Shown piece after piece: positions 1 through 9,324 of a stretch of DNA of 15,165 nucleotides. Source of the stretch: Poronia punctata (taxonomy: Eukaryota; Ascomycota; Sordariomycetes; Xylariales; Xylariaceae); assembly GCA_022579005.1 (NCBI GenBank), contig MU401934.1:1-15165 (forward strand), given 5' to 3'. How positions within the stretch are numbered: the stretch's first letter is position 1; each line of letters starts with the position of its first letter. Under the pieces are notes generated by a model. That model saw only the letters and a list, made by a program, of their open reading frames with translations, ran no database searches and had not been told where the DNA came from. Made by a program: the position numbers and the translations under genes.

Positions 1-2663
1 ATAAATGTATTATATAAAAAAAAAAAGTTATAAAATAAAGTTGCTTTTTATTAAAAGTTATATATAAGCTAAAAAGCTTAGTAAATAAAAAAATAATTAT
101 ATTATATTAATATAATAAGTTATTATTAGCTATGTATTTAAAGTATACTAGTTATTAAAAACTTAAACAAAGTACTAGTAGTTATTAATAATTTAAATAG
201 TAATACTAAAAAAAGCAACTTTTTTAACAATAAAAAAAAAAATTAGTAAGCTTAGCTTTATATTTAAAAAAAACCTATTACTTTAAAGTACTATTACTTT
301 TAAGCTTAAAAAAACTTTTAATTAGGCTATAATCTAGTTATACGTTTTTTAATATAGTTATAAATAAGCTAAAAAAAAAAACTTTAACTATTAAATTTAC
401 AACTTTAATAATTTTTATATAGCATTAAAAAATTTGCTAAGCTAATTTTTTATTTTAAGCTTAAATCTCCTTTATTATAATTACTAAAAAACATTAAAAA
501 AGAAAATAAACTTAAGTTTTTTAGCTTTATTAGTTATTAAAACTATTTTTTACTAAAAGCAAATTAAGAAAATAACTATTATAAAATATAATAATTATAT
601 AAAACGTTTTTATTTATATATATAAATAATTAGTTAGTATAACTTATATTATATTATAGTAAATATATTATATAGTTATATAAATATAGTATTATATTTA
701 ATTTTATATTAATACTTTGCTAACTTTAATTTTAGTAGTATGCTTAAAACTATTAAAGTTATATATTGTTTTTTTTTAGTAGTTAAAAAGTGCAAGCTTA
801 ATTATTTTAATAGTTTTAGTAATATTAGTAATTAGGTTTTTTTAAGCTTAGTTAACTTTTAGCAAGATTAAGTATATAAAAAATAATAGGTTATAAATTA
901 AATACTTGTTTTAATTTTAAGTTATATTTTATTAAAAAGCTAATTAGCTAATTATATATTTAGCTATTAGCTATATTTAATATAATTAAACTTAATAATT
1001 ATAAACTTATATATATTTTATTTAATTATATATTTAAGTTTTTTATTTGCTTATATAAAAGCTTTTTTTTTTTTTAAAATAGCTTTATAAATAAAGCTAT
1101 ATAGTTTACGTGCTAATCTTAGGCCTTAATATGCTTAATTACTTATAAAAATAAAGCATTTTTTTATATAAGTGTTATATAAATCTTTTTTGTTTATAAA
1201 AAGGTTTTGTTGCTTAACTTGCTTACTTAGCTTTAATTAATAATTTAATAAAATTTAAACTTATTATTACTTATAAGTTTAAAAATATTAAAGCATATTT
1301 ATTTTAATTATTTATATTTTTTTTATAGCTTTATTAAAGTTAGTTTTTTTAAATACTTTATTAGTTGTTTTTAAATTTAGTAGCATATAGTTATTTTTTA
1401 CTTATAAACTAATAAGCTTAAATTAGCTTTTTAACTTATTAAAAAGGTTGTTTGCGTTGTTTTATTAGCTAGTATTTATTATACTTTATATTTAAGCAGC
1501 TAGGCTATATATATAACTATTAATATAATAAATATTAAGTTGTAGCTTAAACGTAAAGCATTAATATACTTATATAATATAATATAAGAAGTAAGGTTAG
1601 CTTTAAATATAACTACTATATTATTAGCAACAAAGCAAACAAAGCTGCTAGCTTATATAAAAAAAATAATATAAAGCAAACAATAAATTTTTTTTTTAAC
1701 TTTATTATAATTTTTTATTTTGCTTTTTTAAAATTTATAAATACTAATAAATTAAAAACGCTTATATTTATAACTATATTTACAGCAGCACTAGTACTTA
1801 TGCTTTTGCTTTTGTTTTTATAAAAGTTTGCTATATTAGTATAACTATTGCTAATTATAATGTTTTAAACGCTTGCTATATTAAATTTATTTATATAGTT
1901 ATTAATACTTTTATAAATAACAAAAATAGCTACTTAATTATTATATTTGCTATTAATACTTTATAAAAAATTATAATACTTTTATTAATATTAGCAATAT
2001 TAAGCTTTTTTATTATATGCTTAAAAAGTATTAATATGCAGTTTTTTATTAATACTTTAGTTTAAATTAAATAGCTAAAATATAAAAGTAGTAATATTTT
2101 TAAAAAATAGCAAAAGTGCGTAGTATAGCAGCCTTTTTAGGCTTTTTATGCTTTTTAAGCAGCTATAAGATTTTAGTTAATAATATTTACTTAGCTTTTT
2201 TTGCTATCTTTTATAATATAGCCTAAGTATTAAGCAATATATATAGCTATAATAAGTTACTATTATACTAGTAGTATTTTTTATAAATATATACTTTTTT
2301 ATATAATACTAAAAACGCTTATAACGCTAGTAGCTATAATTATGCTATTTACTATATTTTTAAACTTACTATTTACTAAATTCTAGCTTGTACATTATTT
2401 ACTAATACTAATACTTATATAGCTTTTTTTTTATAATATAATTTTATTAAAATTTTAACTTTAAGCTTATTTAACTTTTTTACTTTTTTAGTTTATTTTT
2501 TAAAGTTTTTTATATTATTGCTTTAAAATAGTTTTTATATTTACTTTAGTTTTTTTTTAAAAGCAGTAGTATTATAAAAGCAAAAATAAAATATATTATA
2601 CTACGTAGCATAGTTTAAATAAGCAAAAGTAATTATAAAACCTAAATAAAAAAGGCTTAATAT
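1..2663. other. Gene-less, heavily C-to-T mutated AT-rich DNA
   Basis: No coding region, RNA gene or recognisable element was found. G+C is about 14 percent in bases 1-600 by hand count. Surviving C is almost always preceded by A or G and followed by T, so AGC, GCT and ACT dominate the non-AT words. TAA and TAG interrupt all frames. The only local structure I noticed is a loose cluster of TATTAATACTTT-like words at about 1890-2070 and a short imperfect inverted repeat around 2128-2160. The likely origin is transposon remnants decayed beyond recognition by eye; this is inference. Confidence 0.7.
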
Positions 2664-2996
2664 AAATTATTATAAAATATATTTAATAAAAATTAAAGCA
2701 TAATATAAAAAAAATATAGCGTTTAGCTATAAAAAAAGTAAATAGTAATAATTTTATAAAAATAAAAGTTAATTAAATTAAAAAAATAAATTAGTGCTTA
2801 TATATAAAAGCAATTAAAGTTAATATAATATATTTAATTTAGTATATTATTATATAACTTTATAAATTTAAAAAATAAAAATAAAATATAAAATAAAAAT
2901 TTTTTTTTTATATTTATTAAAAATATAGCTATAGCTATTAGTTAGCTATAAAATTTGCTAAGTAAGGTACTAAGTGCTTGCAAACTTACTTGTTTA
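2664..2996 (+). repeat. 333 bp dispersed repeat, copy 1 (uninterrupted)
   Basis: This segment matches, in the same orientation, two separated pieces further right. Its first 87 bases match 6723-6809 without indels and its last 246 match 9046-9294. Similarity stops sharply at both ends. In the first 87 bases I count ten differences, all C or G in the other copy and T or A here, so this copy is the more heavily mutated one. It has no readable coding frame. It could be a solo LTR, a MITE or another short non-coding element. No TG...CA ends or clear inverted termini remain. It is probably not the LTR of the nearby copia relic, because about 1.7 kb separates it from the end of pol. Confidence 0.8.
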
Positions 2997-4663
2997 AATA
3001 TATAAGTATAAATAAAATGTTTATATATAAAGTTAGTACTTTTTAAATAAGTAGTTAGCAAAATAAAAAATTAAAAATGCTTTTATTTTTACTTTATAAA
3101 CTACTTTTAATTAATTATAAATTTTAAGTTAATATTACTTTATGCTATTATATAAGTAGTTATAAATAGTAGTGCTATAAATACTATTAAGTAAAAAAAG
3201 TAAAAGCTTTTTAAAATATACTTTATTACTTAACTTTTTTTTATAATTTTTTTGCTTTTTTTGCTTTTTTTTTTAATAACGCGCTTATACTTTTTTATAA
3301 GTAAATCTTATAAATTAATAGCTTTATATATATTTAAAGCATTTTAACATAGTAACGGTTTATTAAATATATTATTATTTTAAAAAAAACTTTTTATTAG
3401 TTATTATAAGTGCTTATTACTTTTTGCAATTAATTTATTAGTAATGTTTTAAATGCTTTATTAACTTTTTTAGTATTTTTAAAATAAAAAAGATGCTTAA
3501 TACTTTTAAAAAGCTAGCAGCTAAAACTTTTACGCTTTTATAAGTAGTAATATAATTTTATATAGTATAGTAAGCATTTATATTAATAAGTAGTAGCTTG
3601 TTTTTAGTAGTAAAAAATCTTTTTGCTGCTAAAGTAGCTGCTTTAGCGCTTAAAAAAAGCACAACCTTTAGTTTTTTGTTTACTTTTTTATTAGCTTCCT
3701 TTATGCTCTTTGCTTTTTTGTTGCTAAAGCTTTTAAGCTTAGTTAGTTAAAAAAAAGTAAAAAAAAAAAAAAAAGAAAAAAAAAAAAAAAAAAAAAAAAA
3801 TAAAAAAAAAAAAAAAAAAAAAAAAGAAAATAAAGCTAAGCAACTACTTAGTAGCAGCTTTACTTTTTTTAAAGCTAGTTTAAGCTTTGCTTTTTTTTTT
3901 TAAAAGCATAAAAATATAAGCAAAAGTATAGTTAAAAATAAAAAAAAAGCTTGCAAAAGCTTTTTTAAAACTAAAAAGCGCTTTAAAAAAGCTAGCTATT
4001 ATGCTTTTTTATATTTAAATTATTACTAGTTTGCTATAATAAGCTAAAATAGTAACTACTATAATATAGTTATTAGTACTTATTATTACCTTTACGCTTT
4101 TAAGCACTTTTATTACTTTATATAAATAATTTTTATTAAATTATATAATTTTTTTAAATTATATATAACGTATATTAACTGCTTATATAGCTTTTTTTAC
4201 GTTTTTTTTTTTACTTTTTAATATTTTTAAATAAAAAACAATTTATTAGTTATAAATATAATTAGCTATATATAAGCATTAATATTTGTATTTAATAATT
4301 TTTATACTAATATAGTTAATTATAAGCTAAAAAAAATATATAAATAATAATTTATACTACTTTAAGCATTTTAAAAAAGCAGTTTAACTTTAATTATTTA
4401 CTTTTTAGTACGCTTTTTTTTTTTAGTGCTTTTGCTTTTGCTTGCGCCTTTACTACTACTAATAAGTTTTTAGTTAATATTAAAGTTATACGTGCTATAG
4501 TGCACTACTTTTTTTATTTTGTTTAAATAAATAAAATAAAAAAAATAGCCTTATAATTTTTAGTATTATTTAGCTTTTTGCTTAAGTAAGCTTTTAAGCT
4601 TATATTAATTAATTTTGTTTTTTAGTGCTTATTTTGCTTTTTTTTAATTATAAAATATATATA
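2997..4663. other. Unresolved degraded DNA between the repeat and the copia relic
   Basis: No gene could be supported. A minus-strand frame is free of stops for roughly 60 codons around 3560-3740 and is rich in Lys and Ala, but it matches no family I recognise. Base composition resembles the rest of the window apart from the A-tract at 3749-3830. If the copia relic were complete, its 3' LTR should start just below 4664. An A-rich stretch around 4630-4650 on the minus strand could be a decayed polypurine tract, but no second LTR copy was found to confirm this. Confidence 0.5.
3749..3830 (+). repeat. 82 bp A-tract (low complexity)
   Basis: The + strand is almost pure A, broken only by G at 3757, 3775 and 3826 and by T at 3758 and 3801. 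Two origins are possible. One is a retroposon poly(A) tail. The other is a purine-rich (GA or GGA) simple repeat, or Lys/Glu-rich codons, whose G residues were converted to A by C-to-T change on the opposite strand. The second fits the strong depletion of GpA elsewhere in the window and the isolated remaining G residues in A context. No target-site duplication was found to support a tail. Confidence 0.85.
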
Positions 4664-6170
4664 TTATAAGTTAATTAAAGCCTTAAAGTATTTAAATTTA
4701 ATATAAAAAAGGTTTTTTATAAAACTATTAGCAAGCATTTAATTTATAAAAAGGTATACTACTTAAAACAAGCCCTTTTTATACTTTTATTTAATTTATA
4801 TATTTTAAATATTTATATAGCGCAAATAGGTTTTTATATAGTTATGCTTTTTTATTACTAAGCAGATTGTTTATTAATTATTTAAGTTAATTATAAGCGC
4901 TTAACCTAAGTTTAGCTAGATATTATTAAACAACTTTTTTAATACTATAGTTTTTTTAGCTATAAATAATAATATATAAATTTTTGCTTTAGTAGTAAAG
5001 GTAGTAACTATGCTTTGCTATATAGCTTTTTAACTAATTACACTTTTAAATAAAAATATAATATACTTATAAGAAAATCTTTTAGTATTAAAATTATTTG
5101 CAAAAAATACGTTTTTAATAATTAATAAAGCTTATATATTTTAATTGCAAATGTTGTATACAATTTTTAGGTTTTAAGTATAGTATAGGTATTAAATTAC
5201 TTATTTTATTACCTTAGTATACTTTGTACTTAAATTAGTTAGGAATTTTAAAAGCTATAAAGCTATAAATGCTATATTTAGCTAAATTATTATTATAATA
5301 TATAAAATTAATTTTATAAGCTTTTAAAACTTTTTTATTTGCGTTTTAGTTTTTTTTTTTAAGTACTTTTTAAGCTTTTAAAATAGTAATAAAGTTGCTA
5401 AGATCTAACTATTGTTTACTAAGTAATGCTTTTTTACAATTTTTTTAATATACTAATTATAGCTTAAAAATAGTTTTTAATTTTTATAATTTTTAGTAAT
5501 CTTTATACTTAAAAACTAGCTTATATTTTTTTGCTTTTTAAGCTTATAAGTTTTTTTAATTTAGTTAATAATTTTTTATACTTTAGCTTTTTGCTTTAAA
5601 CTATATAGTACTAAAAAGTTGTCTATATAAAAAATAATAAAAATAGCTTAATTTTAAGTATAAAAAAAACAAAGTTTTTTAGTTAAAGTAATTAAACTAT
5701 ATAAGTAAAAAGTATATATAAATTCCTAGTACTAAAGTAAAAGCAAATCTTTTAGCTTATATAATACTTTTTTAAGCAATATTATTATATTTTTATTTTT
5801 AAACTTATTAAGCAACTTATAAGCTATAAGCTTTTAACTTTTTTTATTTATGTTAAAAAAAGCGCTTATTACGTTAAATTACTTAACTTTAAAGTTATAG
5901 TAAGCTACTAAAGCTATTATAAAGCATAGTATTTAAGCTATAAGCGTTGCTATATAAGTAGATTAAAGCATATTATTTTATTAAAAATTACTTTTAACTA
6001 CTAAGTATGCTTTATATATATTTAAATACTTTTGCTTATTAAATTTATAATTAAAAAACCTATTTTAAAAGTAATAGCTTGTGCTTTATAGTAACTATTG
6101 CAATTTTTTTTATAGTACTTAGTTTTTATAGGTTTTAAATTTTTTTTATTATATTTGCTTAAAATTAATT
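4664..6170 (-). pseudogene. pol: Ty1/copia retrotransposon pol relic (RT and RNase H)
   Basis: Read 5' to 3' on the minus strand, the family motifs appear in canonical order. K-[TAG]-V-F at 6054-6065 corresponds to KWVF. Then come KFNKQ..L...YKA.LVV at 5993-6046, NVISAFFN at 5852-5875 (family DVxxAFLN), LYKLK...LL-[TAG]-Y-[TAG]-EF at 5723-5764 (family LYGLKxSPxLWYxE) and YIDN at 5618-5629 (the YVDD catalytic motif). Next are [TAG]-LNIAF at about 5267-5284 (family RPDIAF), VTTFTT at 4991-5008 (RNase H, family VTxSSTEAE), TYLRYINI near 4850, and MLANSFIKNL at 4709-4738 (family MPADGLTK). The frame closes at TAA 4664-4666. The ~467 codons between the KWVF region and ADGLTK fit the normal RT-RNase H length. 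Stops sit at expected Trp (TGG to TAG) and Gln (CAA/CAG to TAA/TAG) positions, D has become N, and a homopolymer indel at 6053-6058 shifts the frame. It is inactive. Integrase and gag were not recognised. Family assignment is very secure. Confidence 0.93.
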
Positions 6171-6722
6171 TTTTAATAAATATTTAAAAAGCTTGTACTA
6201 AAACTTTAGTAGTAGCTTAGTTAAGTTTTTTTAATATATTTTAAAGTATTTAAAAGTAGCTTTTAAGCAGTTAGCTTAACGTTAATTTACTATAGCTACA
6301 ATTACTACATATAAAGTATAATACTTTTAGTTACTTTTTTAAATTACTTTTTTTAGCTATATAAAGTAAGTTTATAAAAAATTAAACTAGTTATAATTAT
6401 TTAAAGTATATACCTTTTATTTTTAATATATTTTTTAAGTAAAAATAAATGCTTTATAATTAAATTAATTAGCAAGCAAGCTTTAAACCTTTTATTGCTT
6501 AGTAGCTTTTTATAGTTAAAATTTTTTTTTTATTTAAGTAATTAATTTTTTTAAGTTAGTAATTAATTCTTTTAAGTTTTTTAAAGCTATTAATTTTGTT
6601 AAATTTACTTTTTTAGCAACTATAATAATATTTTAAATAAGGTTTTCTAGTTTTAAAGATTTTTTAGTAGCTGTTTTTAGTAAGTATACTTTTTAGTTTT
6701 AACTTTAAATACTTTTTTTTTA
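6171..6722 (-). pseudogene. Probable upstream continuation of the copia pol relic
   Basis: This lies directly upstream, in coding direction, of the RT motifs, where copia polyproteins carry the integrase C-terminal part and the linker to RT. Translation of the minus strand gives Lys/Leu/Asn-rich frames with many TAA/TAG. Just below it, around 6100-6170, residues resembling L.KLST.KK.AIVT fit the conserved stretch before KWVF. I could not identify integrase residues (zinc-binding His/Cys or D, D, E) with any confidence. Similarity to the 333 bp repeat starts abruptly at 6723, so the pol relic may be truncated there. Confidence 0.35.
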
Positions 6723-6809
6723 AAATTACTATAAAATATATTTAGTAAAAACTAAAGCATAATATAGAAAAAATATAGCGCTTAGCTACAAAAAAGGCAA
6801 ACAGCAATA
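6723..6809 (+). repeat. 333 bp repeat, copy 2, left part (split copy)
   Basis: These 87 bases align to 2664-2750 with no indels and ten substitutions, all with C or G here and T or A in copy 1. Similarity ends at about 6809. The remainder of the repeat resumes 2.2 kb away at 9046. Both halves of this copy are less mutated than copy 1, which fits their having been one copy before it was interrupted. The preceding bases (up to 6722) do not match those before copy 1. Confidence 0.8.
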
Positions 6810-7323
6810 AATATATATATTTAGCAAGTTTATATAAATACTAATAATAATTGCTTATTATAGTTTCTTTTAAACTTAGCTAAATTTAAGCGCTAAATAA
6901 GCAACTTTAACTAAAACCTTATTTCTTATGTTTTATAGTTATATACTTTAATTTTTTTTTTGTTTAACTATTTAGCTGTTTTAAAAATATTGCTAGTATA
7001 AGAAAATATAGTATAAGATAATTAGTAGCAACTAGCAAGACTACTAATTTAACTTTAATCTTTAAAAATAGTATTTTTTATTTTTAAATACCTACTTTTA
7101 ACCTACGTTTTAAAGCTTATATATAAAAGGTAGTTTAACGCTAGTGCTATTAATATATATTAGTATAGCTTAGCAAGCGCCCTTATAGTTTTAAGTAAGT
7201 AAGCCTTATAAGTTTAATAATATAGTAAATAAAAATATCCTTGCTATACTATTGCTAATAATAAAAATGTTACTATTAGTAAAAATTAAAAGTTTAATAG
7301 GTATTAATTAAAAAGTTAAATTA

Positions 7324-7395
7324 AAAAGGTTAATTAAAAGGGTAAAGTAGGTAAAGCCTGCTAATGTTTTATATAAGCTGTTAGCAAGTATAAAG
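7324..7395 (+). repeat. Degenerate direct repeat, partner at about 8875-8955
   Basis: Both segments contain AAAAAGGTTAATTAAAA followed, 44 and 49 bases after the AAGG, by TTATATAARCTGTTA and then a TAAARTAAA-like stretch. Sequence between these anchors is poorly conserved. The shared order and similar spacing favour common ancestry over chance, but the low complexity of the background limits confidence. Confidence 0.4.
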
Positions 7396-7469
7396 TAAAG
7401 CTATTAATTTGTACAGCTATTAGTTAACAATACTTAAAATATTTACTTAGGTACTTAAGTATTTTTTAT

Positions 7470-7542
7470 ACTTTAACCTTTATTTTACGCCTTTACTTTT
7501 TAATATTTTTACCTTTTTTTTAATATTACTATTCTTTTTAAT
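7470..7542 (+). repeat. Block shared with 9381-9452, with one 14 bp unit
   Basis: It starts with a perfect copy of ACTTTAACCTTTAT at 7470-7483, the unit repeated in tandem at 9325-9411. It continues with a T-rich stretch ending TATTACTATTCTTTTT, matching TATTATTATTCTTTTT near 9450. The copy here lies inside the putative insertion. The other lies just outside the right half of the split repeat. This could mean two copies of one small element, or an insertion that carried part of the flanking sequence with it. Confidence 0.55.
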
Positions 7543-7616
7543 TTCTTTATACTTTGCTTGTTTATTAATAAACTTACATTATATTTTATACTACGTTTAT
7601 ATTAAACATTTTGCAC

Positions 7617-7660
7617 GTATATATAGTAGCTTAGTTTTAGTAAACTAAGGTTATATATAC
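7617..7660. repeat. Imperfect 44 bp hairpin
   Basis: The outer arms are GTATATATA (7617-7625) and TATATATAC (7652-7660). The inner arms are CTTAGTTT (7630-7637) and AAACTAAG (7642-7649), around a 4-base loop TAGT. The inner arms include C/G pairs, so the symmetry is not simply AT alternation. It may be a decayed inverted terminus or a remnant of a transcript hairpin; its function is unknown. Confidence 0.55.
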
Positions 7661-7695
7661 ATTTTTTATATATATAAGTACTTATATTTAAATAC

Positions 7696-7721
7696 ATACT
7701 AATAGTACTATATATTAGTAT
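7696..7721. repeat. Short hairpin, 9 bp perfect arms
   Basis: ATACTAATA (7696-7704) and TATTAGTAT (7713-7721) are exact reverse complements around an 8-base loop. Weaker symmetry continues outward for roughly ten more bases. It lies 36 bases after the hairpin at 7617-7660. Confidence 0.5.
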
Positions 7722-7914
7722 TTATATTTATAATTAACTTTTTATTAATAAGCAAAACAACAATATTAACTTTTTTTTTTTTATTATTATAGCGTTTTAA
7801 GATTACTTTTATAAGCTAAATAGTTATATTATTAAAATGCTTTATTTTAACTATACTATGCTTTTTAGTTTAAATATATTAAATATTAGCATTAAGTATA
7901 ACTATATATATATT

Positions 7915-8520
7915 TTAATCCCTAAGACTTATAAAGTTTATAAGGCCTTTTTTAACGCTACTAAAACTATAAGTATTAAGTACTTTTGTTGCTATTTATA
8001 GTTATACTTAATAAGTTATATAAGCAATTAAAAAAAATATTTATAGCTTTTTTTTTTTTTAGCTTGTTTATATTTATATTAATATTATTACTAAAGTTAG
8101 TATATATAACGTTGCTAACTTTGCTTATAGTCTTATAGCTAATTAAGACCGCTTTTACGCGTTTTTTATTTACTTAATTAGCTAAAATGTTAACTTTTAT
8201 AACAATTATTATGTTTTTTTTATTATTTAGTTATTTTTGTTTACTATTTATTATTTAGCTTTTAATATTTATAATAATATATGCTTTTTTTATATTTAAA
8301 TAAAACAAGCTTAGTAGTGTTAAAATTATATTTTTAATAATAATAAAAAAAGCAATAAAACTAAAGCAGCTAAAAGCTATTATAATACTACTAAAAAAAA
8401 AAAGGTTATAAGTTCTAGTTGCTTATTTAGCTATGCTTATAGTATAAGTAGATTTTTTAAAAAGCTAATTATTATTAAGAAAATTTAAAAAGATAAGTTA
8501 AAAAACGTTAAAATTTTTAC
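7915..8520 (+). pseudogene. Weak plus-strand relic frame, family not recognised
   Basis: Two plus-strand frames, joined by a one-base shift in a T-run at 8048-8060, carry fewer stops than the surroundings. I count 3 in about 57 codons before the shift and about 8 in 113 after it. All are TAA or TAG, as expected if Gln, Arg or Trp codons mutated. Readable pieces include IPKTYKVYKAFFNATKTIS (from about 7917) and NVANFAYSLIAN (from 8108), followed by an Asn/Tyr/Phe-rich part, a Lys-rich part and then the A-tract at 8539. I do not recognise the protein. The low complexity of the DNA means this could be coincidence. If real, it is probably the coding part of the inserted element. Confidence 0.3.
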
Positions 8521-8538
8521 TAAGCATATAGCATTTTT

Positions 8539-8580
8539 AAAAAAAAAAAAAAAAAAAAAAGATAAAAAAAAAAAAAAAAA
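8539..8580 (+). repeat. 42 bp A-tract (low complexity)
   Basis: The + strand is all A except G at 8561 and T at 8563. It follows a Lys-rich stretch of the weak plus-strand relic frame, so it may be Lys/Glu codons whose G residues became A. It could also be a poly(A) tail. It resembles the tract at 3749-3830, but the flanks are unrelated. Confidence 0.8.
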
Positions 8581-9045
8581 TTAATTAAATAGGTAATTTA
8601 AAAGGTAGCGTTTTTATGCTATTGCTATTTTTAGCTTAAAGTGTTTGTTAATATATATTATTATAGTATAGGTTAAAGCTGTTTTAATAGCAGTTTTTTA
8701 TTAGCTAAAAACTATAAACTTAGCTCTTTTTAATTTTAACTTTAAAGCAAATTATCTTTTATATGCTGCTAGTAAGTATAAAAAACTAATAAAGTGTAAA
8801 GAAAATCTTTATAAGTAAATAAATAAAATAAAAAAGGTTGTACAGTTTAGTAAGTATATTTGTTATTATAAATAAAAAGGTTAATTAAAAAAGCATAAAA
8901 AATAAAAACAAAGGATATTTATAACTTATATAAACTGTTAAAATATAAAAAGTAAAATAAATAGCTTATGCTAACATTACTAAGTAAAAAGTAGGGGTAA
9001 TAGCTAGTTTAGCTATATGTTAGGTATAATTTATATACTTATATA

Positions 9046-9294
9046 CTTTTTTTATAAAGGTAAAAGCTAATTAAATTAAAAAAACAAATTAGTGCTTATA
9101 TGTAAAAGCGATTAAAGTCAATATAATGTAATTAATCTAGTATATAGTTATATAACCTTTTAAATTTAAAAAACTAATATATAGTATAGCATAAAAGATT
9201 TTTTTTTATATTTATTAAAAACATAGCTATAGCTGTTAGTTAGCTATAAAATTTACTAAGTAAGGTGCTAGGTGCTTGCAAACCTACTTATTTA
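9046..9294 (+). repeat. 333 bp repeat, copy 2, right part (split copy)
   Basis: It aligns with 2751-2996 nearly end to end. The most recognisable shared parts are AATTAGTGCTTATAT near 9088, TATTTATTAAAAA near 9208 and AAGTAAGGTGCTAGGTGCTT near 9258. Roughly fifteen differences have C or G here and T or A in copy 1, and only about two go the other way. They include TCA to TTA, ACA to ATA and TCT to TTT when read from this copy to copy 1. Similarity ends at about 9294. The minisatellite follows. Confidence 0.8.
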
Positions 9295-9324
9295 TAATAA
9301 CCTTTTATACTTACTTATATACTT

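Larger units (their letters stand above)
6810..9045. mobile_element. Putative nested insertion of about 2.2 kb
   Basis: This segment separates the two halves of a repeat that is contiguous at 2664-2996, so it is an insertion relative to that copy. The left junction reads caata and the right junction tactttt, which allows a TA target duplication as made by Tc1/mariner-type elements. In DNA this rich in TA such a match is nearly uninformative. No convincing terminal inverted repeats were seen. Inside are two hairpins (7617-7660 and 7696-7721), a weak plus-strand relic frame (about 7915-8520), an A-tract (8539-8580) and a 73 bp block shared with 9381-9452. A pair of partly similar segments lies at about 7324-7395 and 8875-8955. 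The element class is unknown. Confidence 0.5.

Noticed and set aside
3560..3740. Minus-strand stop-free stretch rich in Lys and Ala
   Set aside because: It is only about 60 codons, with no start, no known motif and overlapping plausible readings on the other strand.
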